Origin: Pseudomonadota bacterium
GTDB lineage: Bacteria; Pseudomonadota; Alphaproteobacteria; Rhizobiales; Hyphomicrobiaceae
Assembly (NCBI GenBank): GCA_023405815.1
Contig: JAEXXM010000026.1
Span: 1 to 64,000 of the forward strand
Direction of reading: 5' to 3'
Length of the DNA stretch: 64,000 nt
Part shown: in pieces, positions 16,714 through 25,995 of the stretch
Layout of the letters: the number at the start of each line of letters is the position of its first letter
Numbering within the stretch: position 1 is the stretch's first letter
The notes under the pieces: generated by a model
The model's database searches: none
The model's input: the letters and a program-made list of their open reading frames with translations, nothing else
What the model was told of the DNA's origin: nothing
Translations under genes and position numbers: made by a program

Positions 16714-19310
16714 GAATCCGCGCTATCCGCCTGCGCGAGGTTGGCCGCTTTAGCGAGCCCGTCGCGCTCGAGGGCCTGACCGGTGGCCTCGACGTCCTCG
16801 CCGGGCCCAACGAGCTCGGCAAGTCGACCATCCTCAAGGCCGTGAATACGGCGCTGTTTCTCTCGCACACCTCCAAGAAGCAGGAGATCGAGGAGCTGCG
16901 CCCTTATGCCGGCGGCGCGCCGCTAGTCGAGCTCGACCTGGAGGTCGCAGGCCGCGCCTGGCGCTTGCGCAAGCAATACCTGTCGCAGCGTTCCGCGGAG
17001 CTGCGCGATTTGGCGACGGGGCAGCTTTCGCGCGGTGCAGACGCCGAGGCGCAGCTTACGGACCTTCTTGGCGGCACGGGGCACTTCGCCTTGCTGTGCG
17101 TCGAGCAGGGCGCAGCGCTTGCCAGCATGGCGCCCGTCAGGACCGGCGGCGCAACCTTCATGGCCGCGATCGAGAGCGAGGTCGAAAACGTCGCCGACGG
17201 CAACGCCTCGCGCTTCGTCTCAGAGCGCGTCAAGAGCGAGCTTGCAGACCTGTTGACCAGCCACAACCCGCCGCGCCCGACCGGTGCACTGAAGGCTGCG
17301 CTCGATGAGCGCGACCGGCTGGTAAAGGAGAAGGACGAGGCGCAAGAACGACTGCAGCGCGCGCAGACGCGTCTCGATGCTTTGGAGCTGCTGCGAGCCG
17401 AGCTTGCCGGGCTTGCGGACCCCGACGCCGCGAACTCGCGCGAGCATGCGGCGCATACCGCGCGCCGCGCCTACGAGGAGGCACGCGAGGCGCGCGAGAA
17501 GTTTAGGACCGCCCAAGCGGCGGTTATGTCGTGTCAAAGGCAGCTCGAAGCTGCCCAGGCCGTTTCCGAAACCCTCGAGCGTCGCATCGCTGATTTGGCA
17601 CGTCGCGAGGCCGAGGCCGCCGAGACGGCGCCCCTGCTCGCCGACTGCGAGGCACGCGCCGACACCTGCGCTGCGCGCACCATCGCGGCGCGAGAAGCGC
17701 GCAATGCATTGAAGAGCACGCTTGCCGGACTGGAGCGCGACCGCCAGGCGATTGTCCGGTCCGAGCGGCTGGCTGAGCTGGCAGCGCGGCTCGAAGCAGC
17801 GCGCGCCGCCGCAGCCGAGCGCAATGAAATCATGGCCGCGCTCGCCGCCAACGCGGCCGAGGACAAGCTCGTCGATGCGGCGCGCCGCGAGGCCGCGAGC
17901 ATCATGAGGCTGGAAGCCCGTCTCGCCGCGGCGGCACCTCGAGTTTCCTTTGCGTACGCGCCGGGTGCGGCGGGCAAGGTGAAGGCCGATGGCCGCGCGC
18001 TCGCCGACGGAGAAGTGCTGCAGCCGACACGTCCGCTGACGTTGGAGATCGCCGGCATCGGCGTGCTCACGATTGCCCCTGGCCAATCCGACGACGTAGC
18101 GCACGACGAGGCCGAGATTGCCGCGCATCGCAAGCGGCTCCTAGAGCTATTGCGGCAGACGGGCGCGGCGACCCTCGAAGAGGCGGAGCGCCTGTTCTCC
18201 GAACGTCGTGACGCTGAAACCCGCCTTTCCGACGCGACGGCGCGCCTCAAGGCGTCCGCGCCCGAGGGCATCGACCGCCTGCAGCGAGCGCACGCGGAGT
18301 TGGCGTCCCTCGCTGCATCGGCCGACGCGCTGCCGACGGCCGAGGAGCTGGAGGCGCGGGCACGCGAGGCCCTGGAGGCGCTCGGCGTCGCCGAGGCGCA
18401 GCTCTCCGAGGTGGAGGCGTCGGAGCGCGATGTGCGCGAGGAGCTGACGACCCTTCGCACGCGTGCAAAGGCCTATGCAGACGACATCGACAAGCTGACG
18501 CGCGAGCTCGGCTCTCCCGAGGCGCGTGTAGGCGCCCAGGAGGAGAAACGCGCCGGGCTTGCTGCCGCACAGTCGGTCCTCAACGCTGCCGTGCGCGACG
18601 CCGCCGCCTGGCGCGAGAAGGCACCGGACGAGGCGCGCTTTGCCGAGTTGAAGTCCGCGGCCGAGGCGGCCGAGGCGGCCTGTCAGAAGGCGCGCAACGA
18701 TCTGTCCGCGTTGCGCCAGCAGGAGGCAGGACTGCTGGGCGAGCTTAGGACCGATCGCACCGACGACGTCGCCGCGCGTCTCGATGAGCTCACTGATCTG
18801 TGCGCGCAAGCGCAGGCGCGTTGCGCCGATCTGCAGCAGGAGGCGGCGGCGTTGCAGCTCCTCGCCCAGGAGCTCGACGCCGCGTCGACGCGCACGCGCG
18901 ACCGGTTCGCCAAGCCCGTCGTGGCGCGCCTCGCTCCGTATCTGCAACTCATGCTGCCGCAGGCGCGGCTTGTGCTCGGCGAGGACCTTGCACCCCAGGC
19001 GCTCGAGCGCGGTAGCGCGCGCGAGGATTTTGCGCGCCTCAGCGGCGGCACCCAGGAGCAGCTCGGCCTCATCGTGCGTCTCGCCTTCGCGCGGCTCCTC
19101 GCCGATACGGGCAGCCCCGCGCCGCTGATCATCGACGACGCCGTCGTCAACACCGACGACGACCGCCTGATGCGCCTGTTCCAGACGCTGCGCCACGCCG
19201 CGCAGAGCCACCAGGTGCTAGTGCTCACCTGCCGCCAGCGCGACTTCGAGGCGCTCGGCGGTCACCGCACCGCGCTTCGCGACTGGAAGGATGTGCGGGC
19301 GGCCGCCTGA
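16710..19310 (+). CDS. YhaN/SbcC-like AAA ATPase with long coiled coil
   Basis: 866 residues. The N-terminal ABC-type ATP-binding half has Walker A GPNELGKST (32-40). A long Ala/Arg/Glu-rich coiled coil (about 185-700) carries a small interrupting segment near 395-440. The C-terminal half has the signature LSGGTQEQLGLIVRLAFARLL and Walker B PLIIDDAVV. The zinc-hook CxxC of true SbcC/Rad50 is absent: cysteine pairs in the coil are spaced seven or more residues apart. This fits the YhaN-like group. With the preceding nuclease it forms a translationally coupled DNA end-processing pair. Confidence 0.88.
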   Translation: MRIRAIRLREVGRFSEPVALEGLTGGLDVLAGPNELGKSTILKAVNTALFLSHTSKKQEIEELRPYAGGAPLVELDLEVAGRAWRLRKQYLSQRSAELRDLATGQLSRGADAEAQLTDLLGGTGHFALLCVEQGAALASMAPVRTGGATFMAAIESEVENVADGNASRFVSERVKSELADLLTSHNPPRPTGALKAALDERDRLVKEKDEAQERLQRAQTRLDALELLRAELAGLADPDAANSREHAAHTARRAYEEAREAREKFRTAQAAVMSCQRQLEAAQAVSETLERRIADLARREAEAAETAPLLADCEARADTCAARTIAAREARNALKSTLAGLERDRQAIVRSERLAELAARLEAARAAAAERNEIMAALAANAAEDKLVDAARREAASIMRLEARLAAAAPRVSFAYAPGAAGKVKADGRALADGEVLQPTRPLTLEIAGIGVLTIAPGQSDDVAHDEAEIAAHRKRLLELLRQTGAATLEEAERLFSERRDAETRLSDATARLKASAPEGIDRLQRAHAELASLAASADALPTAEELEARAREALEALGVAEAQLSEVEASERDVREELTTLRTRAKAYADDIDKLTRELGSPEARVGAQEEKRAGLAAAQSVLNAAVRDAAAWREKAPDEARFAELKSAAEAAEAACQKARNDLSALRQQEAGLLGELRTDRTDDVAARLDELTDLCAQAQARCADLQQEAAALQLLAQELDAASTRTRDRFAKPVVARLAPYLQLMLPQARLVLGEDLAPQALERGSAREDFARLSGGTQEQLGLIVRLAFARLLADTGSPAPLIIDDAVVNTDDDRLMRLFQTLRHAAQSHQVLVLTCRQRDFEALGGHRTALRDWKDVRAAA

Positions 19311-19335
19311 CATCTGGCAGTAAGGCAAACAAAAA

Positions 19336-19363
19336 CCCCGGCCGCGCATCGCGCCGGCCGGGG
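19336..19363 (-). terminator. Rho-independent terminator after bactofilin
   Basis: Stem CCCCGGCC / GGCCGGGG (19336-19343 and 19356-19363). On the minus strand it is followed by TTTTTGTTTG, so it best serves the bactofilin gene. The plus-strand ATPase gene ends 25 bases before it and may share it. Confidence 0.8.
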
Positions 19364-19415
19364 TCATTGTTGGCACGTTCCCTATTCGTCGGCGCCGGTG
19401 GGCAGCGCTTGATCG

Positions 19416-19916
19416 TCAGCCGCTGAGGCCACCGCTCAGCGAGGAGGGAATCTCCGGCTTCGGGGCCTCGGCGGTCGGATCGTCCGAGCGGCGCGACTTG
19501 CCCTCGAAGAAGGCACCCTGCTCGATGGCCAGCGCCTGATGGAAGATGTCGCCCTCCACATGGCTCGAGGACTGGAGCATGACGCGCTTGCCGCGCACCG
19601 AGCCCATCACATGGCCGCGCACGACGATCTCCTCGGCGACGATGCCGCCGGTGATGCGCGCCTTCTCCCCGATCACGACGTAGGTGCCCTGGATGTCGCC
19701 GTGCACCTCGCCGTCGATCTGCACCTCTCCCCTGGAAATGAGGTTGCCGTTGATGGTGAGGTCCGGACCGATGACGGAGGGTGCGTTGCGCTCGGCAGGA
19801 CGGGCAAGGCCGATCGAGCGCGCTCCCGGCGTCGGCGGCGCGCTCGCCGTGGGCGTGAAGCCCGGCGGGCTGACCTTCGGCGGCTCCGTGTCGGATCTCT
19901 TGAAATTCGGCAACAT
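19416..19916 (-). CDS. Bactofilin (polymer-forming cytoskeletal protein)
   Basis: 166 residues. A Pro-rich, disordered N-terminus (1-45) is followed by the bactofilin beta-helix: SVIGPDLTINGNLISRGEVQIDGEVHGDIQG, ITGGIVAEEIVVRGHVMGSVRGKRVMLQSSSHVEGDI and LAIEQGAFFEG. A polar tail follows. Bactofilins polymerise without nucleotide into membrane-associated filaments and often organise cell-wall enzymes, stalks or poles. No M23 peptidase gene is adjacent. The spacer upstream contains a 10-base palindrome CTTAGCTAAG. Confidence 0.93.
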   Translation of the reverse strand: MLPNFKRSDTEPPKVSPPGFTPTASAPPTPGARSIGLARPAERNAPSVIGPDLTINGNLISRGEVQIDGEVHGDIQGTYVVIGEKARITGGIVAEEIVVRGHVMGSVRGKRVMLQSSSHVEGDIFHQALAIEQGAFFEGKSRRSDDPTAEAPKPEIPSSLSGGLSG

Positions 19917-20102
19917 AAGCGTGCACCTCTGCTCTGACGCAACGATCGCAACGGTTAGGCTTAGCTAAGTGTTGGGGATCAAGTGCGGCTCGGCGCCGAA
20001 AATCCCCCCCCGTCCAAGCATCTAAGCACAGATCACGCGGTGGGTCATCGGCCCCGACGCCGATACCGGCACAAAATGTGTGCAAGCCAGCCGCGCATGC
20101 GC

Positions 20103-20573
20103 TTAACCTTTCATCGCACGCACGGCGTCCAGCACGTCTTCCGCGTGGCCCGGCACCCTCACCTTCCGCCAGCTACGCGCGATCTTGCCCGATTTATCTA
20201 TCAGGAATGTGGCGCGCTCGACGCCCATGTAGTTTCGCCCGTACATCGACTTCTCGACCCACACGCCGTAGGCCTCCGCGACGCGATGTCCTTCATCGGA
20301 TAGGAGGCGAACGTCGAGGCCGTGCTTGTCGCGAAATTTGCGGTGGCTCGCGGGGCCGTCAGGAGAAATTCCCAGCAGCGTCGCCTTGGCGCGCTTGAAT
20401 TCCTGAGCGATGCAGGTGAAGTCCTTCGCCTCCGTCGTGCACCCCGGGGTGTCGTCCTTCGGATAGAAGTAGACGACCACCGGATGCCCGCGCAGCGCCG
20501 AAAGCTCGACCATCACCTCGTCCGCGTCGGGAAGCGAGAAATCCGGCGCCATCTTGCCGTCTTCGGCGGTCAC
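20103..20573 (-). CDS. Thioredoxin-dependent peroxiredoxin, BCP/PrxQ type
   Basis: 156 residues if read from the GTG at 20573, which matches family length. The open frame reaches 20780, but that part is not conserved; an internal ATG 21 bases into the GTG frame is possible. KMAPDFSLPDADEV and VVYFYPKDDTPGCTTEAKDF give the peroxidatic Cys. The usual PrxQ resolving Cys five residues later is missing; the next Cys is nine residues on (FTCIAQEF). It reduces hydroperoxides in the cytoplasm. GISPDGPASHRKFRDKHGL and the C-terminal SWRKVRVPGHAEDVLDAV are typical. Confidence 0.9.
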   Translation of the reverse strand: MTAEDGKMAPDFSLPDADEVMVELSALRGHPVVVYFYPKDDTPGCTTEAKDFTCIAQEFKRAKATLLGISPDGPASHRKFRDKHGLDVRLLSDEGHRVAEAYGVWVEKSMYGRNYMGVERATFLIDKSGKIARSWRKVRVPGHAEDVLDAVRAMKG

Positions 20574-20770
20574 GGTGATGCCTTTCTTTTGTCGCTTTTC
20601 CCCGTGCACGTGACCCCACGCAGCACGGCAACAATCCTCACTGCGTCTGAGGCTTAGCGGCGCAGGCGAGGCCGCGCAAGGACGCTCGAGGTGGATGGCG
20701 TGTGCTATGGGGTGGGACGACGCGTGACCGGCATCAGGGGGACGCCGGTGTGGCCAAAATAGCCGCTGAC

Positions 20771-20791
20771 ATGCGATCAAATTTTTCGCAT
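20771..20791. promoter_or_regulatory. Inverted repeat in the peroxiredoxin/AsmA divergent spacer
   Basis: ATGCGA / TCGCAT arms separated by nine bases, the spacer being AT-rich (TCAAATTTT). It lies 51 bases before the AsmA-like start and about 200 before the peroxiredoxin start. A regulator site is possible; no known consensus is claimed. Confidence 0.3.
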
Positions 20792-20841
20792 CTCGTTGTT
20801 TGCGTCGGGACGTCAGTCTCGAAACTGTCTAGGGGCCGGAC

Positions 20842-23800
20842 TTGCAGACGACCGGAAGACCAAAAACACAGTCCGGGCACGCAACGGCGCGCGGTGGGGA
20901 GCAGCCGACCTCGAACCTGAAGCGCAGGGTGACGACCGCCGCTGTCGCGTGCGATCACGTGCTTCATGGCGTCGGCCGCTCGGTCTTCATCCTCGCGCCG
21001 TTCATCATGCTGGCTCTCCTTATCGCCGGTCTGGGTTACGTGCGCCTGCGTCACGGCCCCATATCGCTCGACTTCCTCGTCGAGCCCATAGAGCGTGGCA
21101 TCAACGCCGAGCTCGCCGGCAACACCGTGCGCATCGACGATGCTATCGTCAGCCTTTCCGAGACCGGCGGGCTCGAGTTCCGCCTCAGCAACATCCGCGT
21201 CCACGAGCCCGATGGCGACGTTGTGGCATCGGCACCGTTCGCCGCTGTCGAGCTGAGCACGTCCGCACTCTGGTCGATGCGCGTCGTGCCCGCGCGCATC
21301 GAGCTGATCGAGCCGCGCCTGTTTCTCTTCTATTCGGAGAGCGGCGGCCTCGCCATGAGCTTCTCCAAGCCGGTTGCGGCAGCTCCGGGCACCGAGCTGG
21401 CCGCCGCACCTGAGCCGGTGGCGCCCGCTCCAGTCCCTGCCGCGCGTCCGGCGCCCGTTACGCCCGCCAACGAGGCAGCTGGTCCGTTAAAGCGCATCGA
21501 CCTCGCGCGCGTGTTGACCGACATGTCCTCGCGCGCCCGCCAGGGCCTCGACGCCACCTCCTACCTGCGCGAGCTCGGCCTGCGCAACGCAACCGTTCTC
21601 GTCGATTACGCGGGCCGAACCACCGAATGGCGCGTTCCTGCGCTCACCGTTGGCCTCATGCATGGCCGCACCCGAAGCGTCATCACCGGGCGAGCGACTG
21701 TCGCCGCGGCGGGTGGCAAGCCCTGGCAGCTCACCTTCGAGACGGATGAATCCGAGCGCAACCGCACCTTGACGCTCAAGACGTCGATCAAAAATCTCGT
21801 GCCTCGCAGCATTTCGGGAACCGTCCCCGAGCTGAGCTTGCTGCAGCCGCTCGACCTTCCCGTCGATGGCGAGGCGACGATGGAATTGACCAGCGACGGT
21901 GACGTGCGCGCCGCCACGCTCTCCATCGGTCTCGGCCACGGCAGCCTCCGGTTGCCGGCTCTGCCGGAAGCTCCGCTCGAGGTGGACGGCGGCTCGATCA
22001 AGCTCGCCTACGACGGTGTCGCGGAGAAGGTGACGCTTGCGCCTTCGACGCTGAGCTGGCGCGGTAGCCGCGTCACCATCTCCGGCTTTGCAGCAGCCGA
22101 CAATCCCGAGGCGGAGCACCCGGCCTGGAGCTATCAGCTTCGCTCCACCGACGGCTCGTTTGCCGCCGAGGAGTTCAAGGTCACGCCGATCGCGCTCGAG
22201 GAGTGGACCGCCAGCGGCCGCATCCAGCCGCATCGCGGCGCCGTAGAGCTCGGCGAGTTCAAGCTGCGAGCGGGCGGCGCCGCGATCGACATGACCGGCA
22301 GTCTCATCGCGGGCGCCGAGCCGGCGAGCACGCGGCTCGAGGGCACGCTCAGCCCCATGACGCTCAACACGCTGAAGGCGCTGTGGCCGAAGGCGATCGC
22401 GCCCGGTGCGCGCGAATGGATCGGCGAGCGGGTCGACCGCGCCTCCGTCCTCGGCGGCCGGTTTCGCTTCGCCAGCGGCGATCAGATGTCCACTGACGTC
22501 AGCGTCGGAACGAAGGAGCACCAGCTCTCCTTCTCGCTCGACATCGGTGACATTGAAATGCGTGTCATCGATAAGCTGCCGCCCATCGTCGCCGCGCGCG
22601 CCATCACCCGCATCGAGAACGATGCGCTCGAGGTGGTCATCCCCGAGGCCGGCTTTGTCCTTTCACCCGATCGTCTCCTGCCGTTGAAGGACGGACGCTT
22701 CACCGCCGTCGACATCATGAGCGACGTTCCGATGGGCGAGATCGTGTTCGCCTCGCAGCCGACGCTCGGCGGAGTCATCGAGCTGATCGCCCAGGCGCAC
22801 CCGGCGTTCCTGGAGGAAACGGGGCTCCCGCGCGACGGCATCGACGGCAAGGTCGACGCCAAGTTCAAGCTCAACCTCCCGCTTCTCGCCGACCTTCCCG
22901 ACGGCTCGGTGCGCATCGACGGCAAGGGGCACCTCGCCGACGGCCGCATCAAGCAGATCGCCGGCTATCAGGTTCAAAGCGTCAGCGTCGATTTCGACAT
23001 CAACGAGAAGGCGGCCGGCGCCAGCGGCCAGATGCTCGTCAACGGCGTATTGGCGAAGCTCAACTGGCAGCGCATCTTCGATGCTCCGCTCGACAAGCAG
23101 CCGCCGCTGCGCCTGACGGCGACGCTCGACAACACCGATCGAAGCCAGCTCGGCCTCGACATAAACCACATCGTGCAGGGCGAGGTGCCGATCGAGCTGA
23201 CGGTTGAGAACGGCCCCGACAATCAGTCGATCGTGCGCCTGCACGGCGATCTGACCAACGCCGATCTCGTTCTCGAAGGCGTCGCCTGGCGCAAGCCGCC
23301 GGGACGCTCGGCCACGATCCAGTGCGACATCGCCAAGGGCAAGACGCACAAGACCGAGCTGCAGAACTTCAAGGTTGCGGGCGACGACATCGCCATCGAA
23401 GGCTGGATCGCGATCAGCGCCGACAACCGCATGCGCGAGTTCTTCTTCCCCGACTTTTCCTTGAATGTCGTGACGCGCATGGAGGTGCAAGGCACCCTCG
23501 GCAAGGACGACGTCTGGAAGGTGAGGGCGAAGGGGCCAACGCTCGACGGACGCGACTTCTTCCGCTCGCTTTTCTCTCTCGGCCAGCTCGGCGAGAAGGG
23601 ACCGTCGAAGCCCAAGGATGCGGGCGAGGGCATCGATCTCGACGCCGAGATCGGTACTGTCATCGGTCATCACGAGGTGTCGCTGCGCAACGTGAAGATG
23701 AAATTGTCGAAGCGCGGTGACAAGCTCGTTGCCCTCGACGTGCGCTCCACGCTCGACGGTGGCAAACCACTTGCCGTGGTCCTGCGGCAGGACCCTGGCC

Positions 23801-24603
23801 AGCCGCGCAAGCTGTTTGCCGATTCGACAGACGCTGGACAGGCGTTCAAGCTCATCGACTTCTACCCCAACATTCAGGGTGGCCGCGTCCGGCTCGAGGT
23901 CAACCTCGAGGGCAAGGGCGCGGCCGAGAAGACGGGTATTCTCTGGGTCGAGCAGTTCCGCATTCTCGGCGACCCTGTCGTGTCGGAGGTGTTCTCCGGT
24001 GCCGACGAAGGACGTCCCGCGATCGACGGAGGCACCGGTCGGCGTGCCAAGCACGTGGCGCGCGAGGTGTTCGACTTCACGCTCATGCGCGTGCCGTTCT
24101 CTGTTGGCTATGGTCAGTTCGTCATGAGTGACTCGCAGTTGCGCGGCCCAATGCTCGGCGCCTCGATCCGCGGCAAGGTCGATTACAAGATGCGCCGCGT
24201 CAATCTCGGCGGCACCTATGTTCCCCTGCAGGGCCTCAATAGCGCCCTGTGCGAGATTCCGCTCTTCGGACAGATTATCACCGGACCGAAGTGCGAGGGC
24301 ATCTCCGGCATGACGTTCGCCATCCAGGGCTCGATGGACAGGCCAGAGGTCATCGTCAACCCGCTGTCGATGCTGGCGCCGGGCATCTTCCGCGACATCT
24401 TCCAGATGACGCCGTTTGATCCCAAGGTGCAGCGGCGCGACGATGACGCGACCGGCACCACGGATGAAGCCGTGCGCGCGTCCAGCACCATCGGCAAGCC
24501 GGGTGATGTCGGCGAAGCCGCCGCGCCCGGGACGGTCGTCGGCAACGAGACCATTGACGGCTGGTCGTCCCAGACCGTCTCCCCGCCGACCAAGAAGCGT
24601 TAG
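20842..24603 (+). CDS. AsmA-like / DUF3971 giant envelope protein
   Basis: 1253 residues from a TTG at 20842 with AGGGG upstream; a GTG at 20929 is an alternative. A Lys/Arg-rich N-terminus and one membrane helix (about 48-66) are followed by a very long periplasmic region with a Pro/Ala linker near 180-215. The rest is beta-rich and repetitive, as in YhdP/TamB-type lipid-transfer proteins. The C-terminal part has GADEGRPAIDG, SQLRGPMLGASIRGKVDYKMRRVNLGGTYVPLQGLN and MTFAIQGSMDRPEVIVNPLSMLAPGIFRDIF, hallmarks of the AsmA-2/DUF3971 group. A role in moving phospholipid to the outer membrane is known for relatives and is inferred here. Confidence 0.88.
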   Translation: MQTTGRPKTQSGHATARGGEQPTSNLKRRVTTAAVACDHVLHGVGRSVFILAPFIMLALLIAGLGYVRLRHGPISLDFLVEPIERGINAELAGNTVRIDDAIVSLSETGGLEFRLSNIRVHEPDGDVVASAPFAAVELSTSALWSMRVVPARIELIEPRLFLFYSESGGLAMSFSKPVAAAPGTELAAAPEPVAPAPVPAARPAPVTPANEAAGPLKRIDLARVLTDMSSRARQGLDATSYLRELGLRNATVLVDYAGRTTEWRVPALTVGLMHGRTRSVITGRATVAAAGGKPWQLTFETDESERNRTLTLKTSIKNLVPRSISGTVPELSLLQPLDLPVDGEATMELTSDGDVRAATLSIGLGHGSLRLPALPEAPLEVDGGSIKLAYDGVAEKVTLAPSTLSWRGSRVTISGFAAADNPEAEHPAWSYQLRSTDGSFAAEEFKVTPIALEEWTASGRIQPHRGAVELGEFKLRAGGAAIDMTGSLIAGAEPASTRLEGTLSPMTLNTLKALWPKAIAPGAREWIGERVDRASVLGGRFRFASGDQMSTDVSVGTKEHQLSFSLDIGDIEMRVIDKLPPIVAARAITRIENDALEVVIPEAGFVLSPDRLLPLKDGRFTAVDIMSDVPMGEIVFASQPTLGGVIELIAQAHPAFLEETGLPRDGIDGKVDAKFKLNLPLLADLPDGSVRIDGKGHLADGRIKQIAGYQVQSVSVDFDINEKAAGASGQMLVNGVLAKLNWQRIFDAPLDKQPPLRLTATLDNTDRSQLGLDINHIVQGEVPIELTVENGPDNQSIVRLHGDLTNADLVLEGVAWRKPPGRSATIQCDIAKGKTHKTELQNFKVAGDDIAIEGWIAISADNRMREFFFPDFSLNVVTRMEVQGTLGKDDVWKVRAKGPTLDGRDFFRSLFSLGQLGEKGPSKPKDAGEGIDLDAEIGTVIGHHEVSLRNVKMKLSKRGDKLVALDVRSTLDGGKPLAVVLRQDPGQPRKLFADSTDAGQAFKLIDFYPNIQGGRVRLEVNLEGKGAAEKTGILWVEQFRILGDPVVSEVFSGADEGRPAIDGGTGRRAKHVAREVFDFTLMRVPFSVGYGQFVMSDSQLRGPMLGASIRGKVDYKMRRVNLGGTYVPLQGLNSALCEIPLFGQIITGPKCEGISGMTFAIQGSMDRPEVIVNPLSMLAPGIFRDIFQMTPFDPKVQRRDDDATGTTDEAVRASSTIGKPGDVGEAAAPGTVVGNETIDGWSSQTVSPPTKKR

Positions 24604-24608
24604 GCGCC

Positions 24609-24624
24609 CCGCGCCTAGGCGCGG
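24609..24624. terminator. Possible weak terminator between AsmA-like gene and tyrS
   Basis: Perfect 16-base palindrome CCGCGCCTAGGCGCGG located between two convergent genes. It has almost no loop and no T-run, so only position argues for termination. Confidence 0.3.
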
Positions 24625-24674
24625 CCGTCAGCGCGCGTTTCGGTCGCCGCAAGATAAGCTTCTATCGGCTCGTG

Positions 24675-25928
24675 TCAGACGGGCTTCAACAACACATGCT
24701 TCTTCTTGCCGAGCGACAGCTTGATCGCCCCGTCGGCATTGAGATCGGCCGCTGAAATCTGCGCCTTCTCGTCGCTGACGGCCTGGTCGTTGACCCGAAG
24801 CCCGCCGCCCTGGATCTGCCGGCGCGCTTCGCCGTTCGACTTGACCAGCCCGGCGTTGACGAATGCCGTCAGCACGCCGAGGCCCCCGGCAAGCTCCGCT
24901 CCGGCGATCTCGATGGTCGGAAGTCCCTCCGCGCTCGCGCCTTGCTCGAAAGTCTTGCGCGCGGTTTCCGCGGCCGCCTCGGCTTTCGCGCGCCCGTGCA
25001 TCAGCGCCGTCGCCTCGGTGGCGAGCGTCTTTTTCGCGTCGTTGATCTCTGCGCCTTTGAGGGCCGCGAGCCTGGCAATCTCAGCTAACGGCAACGTCGT
25101 GAACAGCTTCAGGAAGCGCTCGACGTCACCGTCCTCGGTGTTGCGCCAGAACTGCCAGTAGTCGTAGGCGGAAAGCTGGTCCTCGTTGAGCCACACCGCG
25201 CCGGCCGCGGTCTTGCCCATTTTCGCCCCCGACGAGGTCGTCAGCAGCGGACAGGTGAGCGCGTAGAGCTGGTGCGTGCCCATGCGGCGCCCCAGCTCGA
25301 TGCCGTTGACGATGTTGCCCCACTGGTCCGAGCCGCCCATCTGCAGGTTGCAGCCGTAGCGGCGCGCGAGCTCCACGTAGTCGTACGACTGCAAGATCAT
25401 GTAGTTGAACTCGATGAACGAAAGCTCCTGTTCGCGCTCGAGCCGCAGCTTCACCGAGTCCATCGTCAGCATGCGGTTGATGGAGAAATGCCGCCCGACC
25501 TCGCGCAGCATCTCGATGTAGTTGAGGCGCGTCAGCCACTCGGCGTTGTCGACCATGGCGGCGTCCGACTTGCCCTTGCCGAAGCGGATGAACTTGTCGA
25601 ACGTCGTCTTGATCGACTCCTTGTTGGCATCGATCTGCTCGTAGGTGAGCAATTTGCGCGTCTCATCACGCCCCGACGGGTCCCCGACCCTGGTCGTGCC
25701 GCCGCCCATAAGCGCGATCGGCTTGTTGCCGGTCTCCTGCAGCCAGTGCAGCATCATGATCGAGAGCAGGTGCCCCACGTGCAGCGACGGTGCCGTGCAG
25801 TCGTAGCCGACGTAGGCGATGACCTCGCGCTTGGCGGCCAGTTCGTCGAGGGCCGCAAGGTCCGAGCATTGGTGGATATACCCGCGCTCGGCAAGAATTT
25901 TCAGAAAGTCGGATTTGAGATTGGTCAT
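24675..25928 (-). CDS. tyrS: Tyrosyl-tRNA synthetase
   Basis: 417 residues from the ATG at 25928; the frame is open further upstream but homology starts MTNLKSDFLKIL. It is a class I synthetase with HIGH-type HVGH in SLHVGHLLS, the tyrosine-pocket segments YVGYDCTAPS and LQSYDYVELAR, and the KMSKS-type loop KMGKT. The C-terminal S4 RNA-binding domain ends the protein (SNGEARRQIQGGGLRVNDQAV). It charges tRNA-Tyr in the cytoplasm. It is divergent from anmK with a spacer of only 67 bases, a common alphaproteobacterial arrangement. Confidence 0.97.
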   Translation of the reverse strand: MTNLKSDFLKILAERGYIHQCSDLAALDELAAKREVIAYVGYDCTAPSLHVGHLLSIMMLHWLQETGNKPIALMGGGTTRVGDPSGRDETRKLLTYEQIDANKESIKTTFDKFIRFGKGKSDAAMVDNAEWLTRLNYIEMLREVGRHFSINRMLTMDSVKLRLEREQELSFIEFNYMILQSYDYVELARRYGCNLQMGGSDQWGNIVNGIELGRRMGTHQLYALTCPLLTTSSGAKMGKTAAGAVWLNEDQLSAYDYWQFWRNTEDGDVERFLKLFTTLPLAEIARLAALKGAEINDAKKTLATEATALMHGRAKAEAAAETARKTFEQGASAEGLPTIEIAGAELAGGLGVLTAFVNAGLVKSNGEARRQIQGGGLRVNDQAVSDEKAQISAADLNADGAIKLSLGKKKHVLLKPV

Positions 25929-25995
25929 CGCTTCGCTATCACAGTTTGCCGGCCCAGCCGCGGCGGCGGGGCGGAACATGCACGGGAAGGCACAG

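Noticed and set aside
22663..24054. 463-codon minus-strand open frame inside the AsmA-like gene.
   Set aside because: No signal, domain or ribosome site; the plus-strand protein is continuous and family-typical.
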